This document shows, in pieces, positions 16,847 through 25,187 of a stretch of 64,000 nt of DNA. Numbering within the stretch: position 1 is the stretch's first letter; every line of letters starts with the position of its first letter. Under the pieces are notes generated by a model. That model worked only from the letters and a program-made list of their open reading frames with translations. It searched no databases and had not been told where the DNA came from. The DNA is from Chitinibacter sp. GC72 (GTDB lineage: Bacteria; Pseudomonadota; Gammaproteobacteria; Burkholderiales; Chitinibacteraceae). The stretch covers positions 234,333-298,332 of the forward strand of contig NZ_VIRW01000003.1 of NCBI RefSeq assembly GCF_009760905.1, given 5' to 3'. Position numbers and translations under genes: made by a program.

Positions 16847-17995
16847 ATGGCCAAAAACTTTGCCTTGCTGGCTATTGCCGGCTTTTACTTCTGCTATTTC
16901 GCATTTAACGGCATTTTTTCCCCTTACTGGGGGCTGTATTTGGCGGGGCTGGCTTTTCCTGCCTGGCAGATCGGCATTCTGACCAGCCTGACGCAAATCA
17001 ACCGGATTTATGCGCCCGCCCTCTGGGGCTGGCTGGCCGATCGTAGCGGCAAACGGCAGCTGATTTTGCGGCTGGCGGGCGCGTGTGGGCTGCTGTTTTT
17101 TATTCCGCTGCTGGTGGCGCAAAGCTTCTGGCCGATTTTTATCGCCGTCTTTTTAGGTAGCTTTTTCTGGAGCGCCGCGCTGCCGCTGGTTGAAGCCACA
17201 GCGATGAGCTTGCTCAAAGGCGATTCGGGCCTGTATTCGCGCTTGCGCATCTGGGGCTCGATCGGCTTTGTGGTCGCCACCATGACGGCGGGCTATCTGA
17301 TCGAGGCGCAAGGCGTTGCCGTATTGCCCATATCGGTGATTGCGATTATGGCCAGTCTGGCGCTGTATTGCTGGTGGGTGCCCGAGGCGCCGTCCACGCC
17401 AGCCGCCCAGTATGCACAGACCGGGTTTGGCGAGATTTTGCGTCAGCGTGAAGTGCAATCGCTGCTGGCCTCGTGCTTTCTGATGGCCTTGGCACACGGA
17501 CCTTATTACAGCTTTTACTCGATTTACGTAGCCGATCAGGGGTATAGCAAGAGCACCATCGCCTGGTTCTGGACGCTGGGCGTACTGGCTGAAATCGCAA
17601 TCTTCTGGCTGATGCCACGGCTGAATCTGCGCTTTAGTCAGAAATTGATCCTGCTGTTTGGTCTGGCCATTGGTGCGGCACGCTTCGGGGTCATTGCGTG
17701 GGGGATTGCCTCGCTGCCATTGCTCTTGCTGACCCAATTGGCACATGCTTTCACTTTTGGTAGTAATCACGCGGTGAATATGGCCTATATTCACCGCTAC
17801 TTTGCCGGCCGACATCAGGCCAAAGGGCAGGCGCTGTATATTGCGATGTCGTTTGGCATTGGTGGCAGTCTGGGTGGCATACTGGCAGGGCTGGCCTGGC
17901 AGCCACTGGGTGGTGAATGGGTGTTTAGTTTGGCCGCACTATCGTGTCTTCTGGGTTGCATAATTGCCTGGCGCGGCCTGCCAAAGATTGAGTAA
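16847..17995 (+). CDS. MFS transporter, HcaT-like
   Basis: The 382-residue protein has about 12 hydrophobic helices and the sequence pattern of the MFS_1-like group that includes E. coli HcaT: an N-terminal YFCYFAFNGIFSPYWGLYL helix, a WGWLADRSGKRQLILR loop between helices 2 and 3, YSRLRIWGSIGFV before helix 5, and GRHQAKGQALYIAMSFGIGGSLGG in the C-terminal half. HcaT-like proteins are proposed to import phenylpropionate or other organic acids, but substrates differ and cannot be inferred here. The start lies 2 bp after a hairpin that may hinder ribosome access. Confidence 0.85.
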   Translation: MAKNFALLAIAGFYFCYFAFNGIFSPYWGLYLAGLAFPAWQIGILTSLTQINRIYAPALWGWLADRSGKRQLILRLAGACGLLFFIPLLVAQSFWPIFIAVFLGSFFWSAALPLVEATAMSLLKGDSGLYSRLRIWGSIGFVVATMTAGYLIEAQGVAVLPISVIAIMASLALYCWWVPEAPSTPAAQYAQTGFGEILRQREVQSLLASCFLMALAHGPYYSFYSIYVADQGYSKSTIAWFWTLGVLAEIAIFWLMPRLNLRFSQKLILLFGLAIGAARFGVIAWGIASLPLLLLTQLAHAFTFGSNHAVNMAYIHRYFAGRHQAKGQALYIAMSFGIGGSLGGILAGLAWQPLGGEWVFSLAALSCLLGCIIAWRGLPKIE

Positions 17996-18062
17996 ACGGT
18001 ATTGGCTTGCGTGGCTGATCAGGCCTAGGCTAGCGGCATATACTCCGGAAAAAGGACGTACA

Positions 18063-19079
18063 ATGATTATCGTAATGAAACTTTCGGCGACCGACGCACA
18101 GGTAGCCGCCGTGGTGGGGCTGATTCGTGAGTCCGGCCTCAAAGAGCACGTTTCGCGTGGCTCGGAGCTGGTGATTATTGGTGCGATGGGCGACGAAGAT
18201 TTGCTGGATGCATCGCGCTTTGAAATTCTGGCCGGTGTCGAGCGTGTAACGCGGATCATGAAGCAGTACAAAATCGTGTCGCGTGACACGCATCCGGCGG
18301 GATCGATTATCCAGATTCGCGGCATCCCGCTAGGTGGCAAGCAGATTCAGGTGATTGGCGGGCCTTGCTCGATTGAAACGCAGGCGCAAATGGACGAAGC
18401 GGCGGCGGGTGTGGCCGCGGCAGGCTGCCGGTTGATGCGCGGCGGTGCTTTCAAGCCGCGGACGAGCCCGTATGCATTTCAGGGCTTGGGCGTTGAAGGG
18501 CTGGAGATGTTCCAGACTGCCGCCAGGCGACACAATCTGCCTATCGTGACCGAGCTGATGGACGTGCGCATGCTCGACACTTTTATGGAGTACGACGTTG
18601 ACGTCATTCAGATCGGCGCGCGCAATATGCAGAATTTTGACTTGCTCAAAGAAGTCGGGCGCGTTAATAAACCCATTATTTTGAAGCGCGGCCTGTCGGC
18701 AACGATTAACGAATGGCTGATGGCCGCCGAGTACATTGCTGCGGGGGGCAATCACAATATCATTTTCTGCGAGCGCGGCATCCGCACGTTTGAAACGGCC
18801 TACCGTAATGTCCTCGATGTCACCGCGATACCGGTTTTAAAGCGCGAAACGCATCTGCCGGTGATTGTTGACCCAAGCCATGCGGGCGGTAAGGCGTGGA
18901 TGGTGCCTGCGCTGGCGCAAGCCGCGGTTGCTGCTGGTGCGGATGGGCTGCTGATCGAAATGCACCCCAATCCGGCCGAGGCCTGGTGCGACGCCGATCA
19001 GGCGCTGTCGCCGCCGCAACTGAACGAGCTGATAACTACTTTGGGCGCCATTGCGCAGGCCGTGGGACGTTGCATCTAA
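18063..19079 (+). CDS. aroF: 3-deoxy-7-phosphoheptulonate synthase (AroA-beta/AroF type)
   Basis: The 338-residue enzyme condenses phosphoenolpyruvate and erythrose 4-phosphate in the first step of aromatic amino acid synthesis. It has an N-terminal ferredoxin-like regulatory domain of about 75 residues (MIIVMKLSATDAQV) as in Thermotoga/Bacillus-type DAHP synthases, then the barrel with GGPCSIE, RGGAFKPRTSPYAFQG, NEWLMAAEYIAAGGN, and the C-terminal DPSHAGGK and HPNPAEAWCDADQALSP. The ATG at 18063 is preceded by AAGGA. It is followed, after a META-domain gene, by tyrA on the same strand, consistent with a tyrosine/phenylalanine pathway cluster. The symbol follows the Bacillus/Thermotoga naming. 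Confidence 0.93.
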   Translation: MIIVMKLSATDAQVAAVVGLIRESGLKEHVSRGSELVIIGAMGDEDLLDASRFEILAGVERVTRIMKQYKIVSRDTHPAGSIIQIRGIPLGGKQIQVIGGPCSIETQAQMDEAAAGVAAAGCRLMRGGAFKPRTSPYAFQGLGVEGLEMFQTAARRHNLPIVTELMDVRMLDTFMEYDVDVIQIGARNMQNFDLLKEVGRVNKPIILKRGLSATINEWLMAAEYIAAGGNHNIIFCERGIRTFETAYRNVLDVTAIPVLKRETHLPVIVDPSHAGGKAWMVPALAQAAVAAGADGLLIEMHPNPAEAWCDADQALSPPQLNELITTLGAIAQAVGRCI

Positions 19080-19089
19080 GCCGAAGAAG

Positions 19090-19220
19090 TGTTCACGATC
19101 TAGCGAAGCTAGAGCGAGGCAAGGCCAAAACGGCGAAGGAAGCGAGACTTACGCATTGTCAATGAGAATGCCGAAGGCGTTTTTAACGCCGCATCGCTCA
19201 AGCGCAGCAGATTGTGAACA
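19090..19220. repeat. 131-bp element with terminal inverted repeats
   Basis: TGTTCACGATCT at 19090-19101 pairs with AGATTGTGAACA at 19209-19220 (11 of 12 positions). Inside are an AAGCTAGAGCGAGGCAAGG segment and a perfect hairpin GGCGTT-TTT-AACGCC at 19176-19190. The whole unit fills the 168-bp space between the DAHP synthase and META-domain genes. No coding potential is seen, so it is probably a small non-autonomous repeat. Confidence 0.6.
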
Positions 19221-19247
19221 GGCTCTGAATATATGCAAGGAAAACAT

Positions 19248-19928
19248 ATGAATAAATTAATATTGATTTTGGTGGGGCTGGGCGGCTTTCATCTTGCGCA
19301 TGCCGCCGAGACTACCGGTGACACAAGTGCAACGGCGGCGACTCGGCTGGCTGGTGATTATCAATTGGTCGAGCTAAATGCTCGGCCCGTTTCATCATTT
19401 GACCGAGCAGCCATTACGCTCACGATTTCGGCCGATGGCAAGCTGTCCGGTTTTGCCGGCTGCAACCAATTTCACGGAAAATTAACTGCCGAGCCACTGC
19501 GCATTGGCCCTGTCGCCAGCACGCGCAAGCTGTGCGCTGACCCGGCGGTGATGCAGCAGGAGCAGGCTTTTCTGAATGCTTTAAATCAGGCCAGCGCGCT
19601 CGAGCGCATAGCGCCATCTGGCCTGATTTTGCGGGCCCAAGCGAATCAATCGCTGCAGTTTATGTTGTTTGCCAAGCCTGTTGAGAAGGTAATCTGGGTG
19701 GGGCCACGCAAGAAAGATTGTGTCGCTGGCGTGATGAAAACGCAGTGTCTGCAATATAAAACCAGTAAGAATAGCCAGTGGCTCAATTTTTATGGCGAGA
19801 TCGCCGGTTTTGACTGGCAAGAAGGCAAGCGCTACAAGCTAAAGGTGCGTGAAGAGCAGATTGCCAATCCACCGGCCGATGCTAGTAGCATCAAAACCAG
19901 TCTAGTCAAAGTGTTATCCAGCCGATGA
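19248..19928 (+). CDS. META and DUF4377 domain envelope protein
   Basis: The 226-residue product has a signal peptide (MNKLILILVGLGGFHLAHAA), then a META/HslJ domain (LAGDYQLVELNARPV, LSGFAGCNQFHG, residues about 35-135), and a C-terminal DUF4377 domain (KKDCVAGVMKTQCLQYKTS and WLNFYGEIAGFDWQEGKRYKLKV). Proteins with this pair of domains are periplasmic or lipoprotein heat-shock or stress-associated factors of unknown biochemical role. The ATG at 19248 has an AAGGAAAAC ribosome binding site; an upstream ATG at 19233 is weaker. The stop codon overlaps the tyrA start (ATGA), so the two genes are cotranscribed. Confidence 0.85.
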   Translation: MNKLILILVGLGGFHLAHAAETTGDTSATAATRLAGDYQLVELNARPVSSFDRAAITLTISADGKLSGFAGCNQFHGKLTAEPLRIGPVASTRKLCADPAVMQQEQAFLNALNQASALERIAPSGLILRAQANQSLQFMLFAKPVEKVIWVGPRKKDCVAGVMKTQCLQYKTSKNSQWLNFYGEIAGFDWQEGKRYKLKVREEQIANPPADASSIKTSLVKVLSSR

Positions 19929-20803
19929 GCGCCCAAAAAATCAACAAACTGGTTCTGCTGGGTACAGGCTTGATCGGTGGCTCTTTCTCGCTGGCGCTTA
20001 AGCGGGCGCGATTGGTTGGCGAAGTGGTCGGCGTCGGTCGCAATGCGGCTAATCTGGCTCGTGCGATTGAGTTGCGGGTGATTGATGTCGCCAGCCATGA
20101 CGCAGCGCAGGCAGTGCAGGGCGCTGACCTGGTGTTTCTGGGCACCCCAGTCGGCCAGATGGGCGCGTTGATGGCACAGATTGCGCCGCATTTGCCGTCG
20201 CATTGTATTGTGACTGATGGCGGCTCGACCAAGCAGGATGTTTGCGCGCTCTACCGGCAGTTTCTGCCCAATCAGCTGGCAAGCTGCGTGCCGGGGCATC
20301 CAATTGCGGGTTCTGATTTGTCGGGCGCAAGCGCGGCTACCTACGGCCTCTATGAAGGTCGTCGCATTGTTTTAACGCCTTTGGCCGAAACCTCGGCCGA
20401 GACGCTGGCAACAGTGCGTGCGCTATGGCAGGCCTGCGGGGCGATTGTCTATGAAATGGACGCCGCAACGCACGATGGCGTTTTTGCTGCGGTTAGCCAT
20501 GTACCGCATCTAGTGTCTTTCGCCTATATGAATGCCGTGCTGGGCAAGGATAATGGCGAGCAGTGTTTGGATTTTGCGGGTACCGGTTTTCGTGACTTCA
20601 CGCGCATTGCTGGATCGCACCCGGAAATGTGGCGCGATATTACACTGGCCAATCGGGATGCAATCCTGGCTGATTTGCGCGCCAATGTGGCTCAGCTGCA
20701 GTCGCTGGTTGCGCTCATTGAGGCGGGTGAGGCGGGCGCATTAACCGAATACATCAATCAGGCCAGTCAGGCGCGTAGTGCCTGGGGCAAAAAACGCATT
20801 TGA
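19925..20803 (+). CDS. tyrA: Prephenate/arogenate dehydrogenase
   Basis: The 292-residue enzyme oxidatively decarboxylates prephenate (or arogenate) on the way to tyrosine. It has the Rossmann loop GTGLIGGSF near the N terminus, DGGSTKQDV, the GHPIAGSDLSGA substrate region, and the helical domain segment THDGVFAAVSHVPHLVSFA with the catalytic histidine. It lacks a fused chorismate mutase or ACT domain, as in the short TyrA form common in betaproteobacteria. Its start overlaps the upstream gene by 4 bp, and an aldo-keto reductase gene follows after 19 bp. Confidence 0.93.
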   Translation: MSAQKINKLVLLGTGLIGGSFSLALKRARLVGEVVGVGRNAANLARAIELRVIDVASHDAAQAVQGADLVFLGTPVGQMGALMAQIAPHLPSHCIVTDGGSTKQDVCALYRQFLPNQLASCVPGHPIAGSDLSGASAATYGLYEGRRIVLTPLAETSAETLATVRALWQACGAIVYEMDAATHDGVFAAVSHVPHLVSFAYMNAVLGKDNGEQCLDFAGTGFRDFTRIAGSHPEMWRDITLANRDAILADLRANVAQLQSLVALIEAGEAGALTEYINQASQARSAWGKKRI

Positions 20804-20822
20804 CTACCCACCGAGGATTGTG

Positions 20823-21812
20823 ATGACTTATCAAGCTGCTGCAAATCGCTATGAAACGATGCCTTACCGTCGCTGTGGTCGCAGCGGCTTGAAACTGCCA
20901 GCCCTGTCTTTGGGCATGTGGCACAATTTTGGCGACAATAAACCATTCGACAATAGTCGCGCGATGGTGCTTAAGGCTTTCGATCTGGGCATTACGCATT
21001 TTGATCTGGCAAACAATTATGGCCCCAGGCCCGGTGCAGCCGAAGAAACGATGGGGCGTTTGCTAAAAACCGATCTGGCTGGCTATCGCGACGAGCTGAT
21101 CATCAGCAGCAAGGCGGGCTGGGAAATGTGGCCGGGCCCCTACGGCGATTTGGGGAGTCGTAAATACCTGATCGCCAGCTGTGATCAAAGCCTGAAACGC
21201 ATGGGGCTCGATTACGTTGATATTTTCTATTCGCATCGGCCAGATCCGGATACGCCGATTGAAGAAACAATGGGCGCGCTTGATAGCCTGGTGCGCCAAG
21301 GCAAGGCGCTGTACGTTGGCATTTCCTCCTACTCGGCCGAGGAAACCGCAATTGCGGCCAAAGTCTTAAAAGAGCTCGGCACACCATGCCTGATTCATCA
21401 GCCTTCGTACTCGATGTTTGATCGCTGGATAGAAAATGGCTTAACCGATGTATTGCGCCAGGAGCAAATCGGTAGCATCGCATTTTGCCCCTTGGCGCAG
21501 GGGTTATTGACCGATCGTTATCTGAACGGCATTCCAGCTGATTCGCGCGCGGCTGACACACAAAACCATTTTCTCAATAGTGATAAAGTCCAGTTGCGAC
21601 TGGCGCAAATCAAGGCTCTGAACGAGATTGCTCTTGCTCGTGGTCAGTCGCTGGCGCAAATGTCGCTGGCATGGGCTTTGCAAACGGTCACATCGGTGAT
21701 CATTGGTGCAAGCCGGGTGGCACAAATTGAGGAAAATGTGGGGGCGGTGAATAATCTGGACTTCAATGCTGACGAGCTAAAACAGATTGAATTGATTCTG
21801 CAGCAGGTTTAA
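20823..21812 (+). CDS. Aldo-keto reductase (L-glyceraldehyde 3-phosphate reductase type)
   Basis: The 329-residue NADPH-dependent reductase is of the YghZ/Gpr type: YRRCGRSGLKLPALSLGMWHNFG at the start, DLANNYGPRPGAAEETMG with the catalytic tyrosine, SSKAGW with the active lysine, and YSHRPDPDTPIEETM followed by GISSYS and IIGASRVAQIEENV in the cofactor site. Family members reduce L-glyceraldehyde 3-phosphate and methylglyoxal, which protects the cell from toxic carbonyls. The ATG at 20823 has a GAGG ribosome binding site. It sits between tyrA and cmk and ends before a clear terminator. Confidence 0.9.
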   Translation: MTYQAAANRYETMPYRRCGRSGLKLPALSLGMWHNFGDNKPFDNSRAMVLKAFDLGITHFDLANNYGPRPGAAEETMGRLLKTDLAGYRDELIISSKAGWEMWPGPYGDLGSRKYLIASCDQSLKRMGLDYVDIFYSHRPDPDTPIEETMGALDSLVRQGKALYVGISSYSAEETAIAAKVLKELGTPCLIHQPSYSMFDRWIENGLTDVLRQEQIGSIAFCPLAQGLLTDRYLNGIPADSRAADTQNHFLNSDKVQLRLAQIKALNEIALARGQSLAQMSLAWALQTVTSVIIGASRVAQIEENVGAVNNLDFNADELKQIELILQQV

Positions 21813-21839
21813 GCGCGCCATTTAAATCGATACAATGAC

Positions 21840-21865
21840 GGCCGGAATGTTTTCCGGCCTTTTTA
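21840..21865 (+). terminator. Rho-independent terminator after the aldo-keto reductase gene
   Basis: GGCCGGAA and TTCCGGCC form a perfect 8-bp stem with a 4-nt loop and are followed by TTTTTATTT. This separates the aroF-tyrA-reductase unit from cmk. Confidence 0.9.
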
Positions 21866-21896
21866 TTTGCGACGAACTTAATACGACGAGACCGAT

Positions 21897-22565
21897 ATGA
21901 CGCAGAACCTGATTCCTGTAATTGCCATCGACGGCCCATCCGCTTCCGGCAAGGGTACCGTTGCCCAGCGCGTCGCAGATGCGCTAGGTTTTCATTATCT
22001 GGATTCGGGTGCAATTTATCGCCTGACTGCATTAGCTGCTCAGCAGCAAGGGGTATCTTGGTCTGATGAAGATGCAGTATCGTCTGTAGCGCAATACCTA
22101 GATGTAGTATTTGACGGGGAAGCCATTTTGCTGGCAGGCGTCGATGTCAGCAACACGATCCGCAGCGAAGAAATCGGCTCGGGCGCTTCGCAGATCGCCG
22201 CCTTACCCAAAGTGCGTGCCGCATTGCTGGCGCGCCAGCAGGCCTTTGCCAAAGTGCCGGGTCTGGTCGCCGACGGACGCGATATGGCTTCGGTCGTTTT
22301 TCCGGCGGCACCGCTGAAGATTTTCCTGACCGCCAGCGCCGCAGCGCGTGCCGAGCGGCGTTATAAGCAATTGATCGCTCGCGGTGAAACCGCTAATTTG
22401 GCAGTGATCACGGCCGATCTGGAGGCGCGCGATGCGCGTGATCGTGCGCGCAGCGTTGCACCGTTGGCGCAGGCGCCCGATGCTTATTTACTTGATACAA
22501 CTGAAATGGATATTGATTCGGCGGTGAAACAAGTTTTGACCTGGTGGACGAAAAAACTTAAGTAA
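21897..22565 (+). CDS. cmk: Cytidylate kinase
   Basis: The 222-residue enzyme phosphorylates CMP and dCMP with ATP. It contains the P-loop GPSASGKGT near residue 14, YLDSGAIYRLTA, the LVADGRDMASVVFP substrate-binding segment, and RYKQLIARGE. The neighbouring order cmk-rpsA is conserved in proteobacteria, though aroA, the usual upstream partner, is missing here. Codons around 22048-22101 form a candidate copy of the 51-bp palindrome without changing the family length of the protein. Confidence 0.96.
   Translation: MTQNLIPVIAIDGPSASGKGTVAQRVADALGFHYLDSGAIYRLTALAAQQQGVSWSDEDAVSSVAQYLDVVFDGEAILLAGVDVSNTIRSEEIGSGASQIAALPKVRAALLARQQAFAKVPGLVADGRDMASVVFPAAPLKIFLTASAAARAERRYKQLIARGETANLAVITADLEARDARDRARSVAPLAQAPDAYLLDTTEMDIDSAVKQVLTWWTKKLK
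22048..22101. repeat. Candidate in-gene copy of the 51-bp palindrome
   Basis: AAGGGGTATC at the left and CTGTAGCGCAATACCT at the right keep the family spacing. The right arm is close to those of the intergenic copies, while the left arm is degenerate beyond GGGGTAT. The unit is inside cmk. Confidence 0.4.
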
Positions 22566-22581
22566 AACAATACTTAAGCGC

Positions 22582-22610
22582 TTGATCAAAGTCGTTTTTT
22601 TCTTTAGAAT
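22582..22610 (+). promoter_or_regulatory. Sigma-70 promoter for rpsA
   Basis: TTGATC at 22582-22587 and TAGAAT at 22605-22610 are separated by exactly 17 bp. Transcription from here would give a leader of about 150 nt before rpsA, containing a hairpin GCCCGT-N7-ACGGGC at 22650-22668. An upstream inverted repeat CTTAAGT/ACTTAAG overlaps the end of cmk. Confidence 0.7.
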
Positions 22611-22767
22611 GCTCCAATTCAAATTTGGCTTTTGCTAAATTTGATGCTTGCCCGTTGTTCTGACGGGCTTTTACTTTGGCCATCCACCTTTTGTGGTTTG
22701 GCTTTTACTAACTAACCCGCTGTGGCTTGTGGTACTAAAGTCCGACAGCAAATGGAATTTTCCACTA

Positions 22768-24462
22768 ATGACTACCGCTACTATGGAAAGCTTTGCAGCC
22801 CTGTTTGAGGAAAGCCTCACCCGTCAAGAAATGCGTTCGGGTGAAGTGATTACTGCCGAGGTTGTAGGCATCGACAGCAACTTTGTTACTGTAAATGCAG
22901 GCCTGAAATCTGAATCACTGATTCCTCTGGAAGAGTTCAAAAACGACAACGGCGAAGTTGACGTTAAGATCGGTGATTTCGTACCAGTTGCAATCGATAG
23001 CCTCGAAAACGGTTACGGCGAAACGAAGCTTTCTCGCGAAAAAGCCAAACGTCTGGCTTCTTGGATCGAATTGGAAGACTGCCTGGAACGTGGCGAAATC
23101 ATGTCTGGCGTTATTTCCGGTAAAGTTAAAGGCGGCTTGACTGTAATGGTTAACGGTCTGCGCGCTTTCTTGCCAGGCTCACTGGTTGACATTCGTCCAG
23201 TAAAAGACACGACTCCTTACGAAGGCAAACAAGTTGAATTCAAAGTAATCAAACTTGATCGCAAACGTAACAACGTAGTAGTTTCTCGTCGCGCCGTTCT
23301 GGAAGATTCTCTGGGCGAAGAGCGTCAGAAACTGTTGGAAACCTTGAAAGAAGGTTCAATCGTTAAGGGTATCGTTAAAAATATCACTGACTACGGTGCA
23401 TTCGTTGATCTGGGCGGTATTGATGGTTTGCTCCACATCACTGACCTGGCTTGGCGCCGTGTTAAACACCCATCTGAAGTATTGGCAGTGGGTGATGAAC
23501 TTGAAGCTAAAGTTCTGAAATTCGATCAAGACAAAAACCGCGTATCTCTCGGCCTGAAACAATTGGGCGAAGATCCATGGGTGGGTCTGTCACGTCGTTA
23601 CCCATCAGGCACTCGCATGTTCGGTAAAGTCACTAACCTGACTGACTACGGTTCATTCGTAGAAATCGAACAAGGCATCGAAGGTCTGGTACACGTTTCT
23701 GAAATGGATTGGACTAACAAAAACGTTCACCCATCTAAAGTTGTGTCTTTGGGCGACGAAGTTGAAGTGATGATCCTGGATATCGACGAAGACAAACGTC
23801 GTATCAGCCTGGGCATGAAACAGTGCATGGCTAATCCATGGGATGATTTCGCTGCTAACTTCAAGAAAGGCGACAAACTGAAAGGCGCGATCAAATCGAT
23901 CACCGACTTCGGCGTATTTGTTGGCTTGGCTGGCGGCATCGACGGTCTGGTTCACTTGTCTGACCTGTCTTGGAACGTTCCAGGCGAAGAAGCTGTTCGC
24001 AACTTTAAGAAAGGCGACGAAGTTGAAGCCATGGTTCTGTCTATCGACGTTGAGAAAGAGCGCATCAGCCTCGGCATCAAACAGATGGAAGGTGATCCAT
24101 TCAACAACTTCATCTCTCAATCAGACAAAGGTGCAATCGTTAAGGGTATCGTGAAGTCTCTCGATGCTAAAGGCGCGATTGTTACACTGTCTGAAGAAGT
24201 TGAAGGCTACCTGCGTTCTACTGAAGTTTCACGTGACCGCGTTGAAGACATCCGTACCGTTCTGAAAGAAGGTGATGAAGTTGAAGCGCTGATCATCAAT
24301 GTTGATCGCAAAACTCGCTCAATCAACCTGTCTATCAAAGCAAAAGACAGCGCTGATCAATCAGAGGCGATGAGCAAATTGTCTTCGACTATCGAAGGCA
24401 ACGCAGGCACAACTAGCCTGGGCGCATTGTTGAAAGCAAAATTGTCAGGCTCTGCTGAATAA
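22768..24462 (+). CDS. rpsA: 30S ribosomal protein S1
   Basis: The 564-residue product contains six S1 RNA-binding repeats (for example [54 protein letters not shown]), the last two more diverged, as in typical proteobacterial S1. S1 binds mRNA leaders and helps load them on the small subunit. The start at 22768 ([16 protein letters not shown]) matches the family N terminus; ATG 22783 is an alternative. There is no Shine-Dalgarno sequence in front of it, as known for rpsA of other proteobacteria, which S1 itself represses. Codon use is that of a highly expressed gene. ihfB follows after 22 bp. Confidence 0.97.
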   Translation: MTTATMESFAALFEESLTRQEMRSGEVITAEVVGIDSNFVTVNAGLKSESLIPLEEFKNDNGEVDVKIGDFVPVAIDSLENGYGETKLSREKAKRLASWIELEDCLERGEIMSGVISGKVKGGLTVMVNGLRAFLPGSLVDIRPVKDTTPYEGKQVEFKVIKLDRKRNNVVVSRRAVLEDSLGEERQKLLETLKEGSIVKGIVKNITDYGAFVDLGGIDGLLHITDLAWRRVKHPSEVLAVGDELEAKVLKFDQDKNRVSLGLKQLGEDPWVGLSRRYPSGTRMFGKVTNLTDYGSFVEIEQGIEGLVHVSEMDWTNKNVHPSKVVSLGDEVEVMILDIDEDKRRISLGMKQCMANPWDDFAANFKKGDKLKGAIKSITDFGVFVGLAGGIDGLVHLSDLSWNVPGEEAVRNFKKGDEVEAMVLSIDVEKERISLGIKQMEGDPFNNFISQSDKGAIVKGIVKSLDAKGAIVTLSEEVEGYLRSTEVSRDRVEDIRTVLKEGDEVEALIINVDRKTRSINLSIKAKDSADQSEAMSKLSSTIEGNAGTTSLGALLKAKLSGSAE

Positions 24463-24484
24463 TTCTTAAGGATTACAGCGGAAC

Positions 24485-24769
24485 ATGACCAAGTCAGAAC
24501 TCATCGCAAAACTGGCCGAACGCTATCCACAGCTGGTAGCCAAAGATGCGGAGTTAGCCGTGAAGACGATGCTCGATGCGATGGCGCGTAGCCTCGCTCA
24601 GGGTCAACGTATCGAAATCCGCGGATTTGGCAGCTTCGACCTGAACTACCGCCCGCCACGAGTGGGGCGCAACCCGAAATCAGGCACCAAAGTATCGGTA
24701 CCTGAGAAGTTTGTGCCACACTTCAAGGCAGGCAAAGAACTACGTGAGCGCGTCGATTCGGAAGCGTAA
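24485..24769 (+). CDS. ihfB: Integration host factor beta subunit
   Basis: The 94-residue DNA-bending protein of the HU/IHF family pairs with IhfA and bends DNA sharply at specific sites. The sequence shows the N-terminal helices ([23 protein letters not shown]), the [25 protein letters not shown] beta-arm with the intercalating proline, and the C-terminal helix ([13 protein letters not shown]). It directly follows rpsA, a widely conserved arrangement, and carries AAGGA upstream of the start. A strong terminator follows. Confidence 0.96.
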   Translation: MTKSELIAKLAERYPQLVAKDAELAVKTMLDAMARSLAQGQRIEIRGFGSFDLNYRPPRVGRNPKSGTKVSVPEKFVPHFKAGKELRERVDSEA

Positions 24770-24789
24770 ACGCAAGTGCTAAATAAAAA

Positions 24790-24816
24790 GGCGACATCTT
24801 GGATGTCGCCTTTTTT
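24790..24816 (+). terminator. Rho-independent terminator after ihfB
   Basis: GGCGACATC-ttg-GATGTCGCC forms a 9-bp perfect stem followed by six T. It closes the rpsA-ihfB unit before lapA. Confidence 0.93.
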
Positions 24817-24884
24817 ATTGGCTCTAACTCAGGCGCAAAGCAAATATAAGCTACAATATTGGCAAAACAACAGGAGTTTGACGA

Positions 24885-25187
24885 ATGCATTATTTAGGCT
24901 GGGCTCTTAAATTTCTAATTTTTACCATGCTATTTGGCTTTGCAATGCATAACGCGGCGCCCATTGATTTGCACTTTTTTCTGGGGTATTCCTGGAATGC
25001 GCCACTGGCAATGATTTTGCTGGTGTTTTTTGTTGTTGGTGCCACTTTTGGCTTGCTCGCCAGCCTAGGGCAAGTTTTTCGCTTACGTCGCGAATTGGTT
25101 CAATTGCGCAAAGAATTAAAAAGCCGGGTGAATCCTCACCCTGTCCAAGCAGATCAAGCCCTTGAACAACCCAAAGACGCTATTTAA
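24885..25187 (+). CDS. lapA: Lipopolysaccharide assembly protein A
   Basis: The 100-residue inner-membrane protein of the LapA/YciS family has two transmembrane helices (LKFLIFTMLFGFAMHNAAPI and MILLVFFVVGATFGLLASL) and a cytoplasmic coiled-coil tail (FRLRRELVQLRKELKSR). LapA works with LapB to control LPS synthesis through LpxC turnover. lapB begins at the base after its stop codon, the usual operon arrangement. An ACAGGAG ribosome binding site precedes the start. Confidence 0.92.
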   Translation: MHYLGWALKFLIFTMLFGFAMHNAAPIDLHFFLGYSWNAPLAMILLVFFVVGATFGLLASLGQVFRLRRELVQLRKELKSRVNPHPVQADQALEQPKDAI

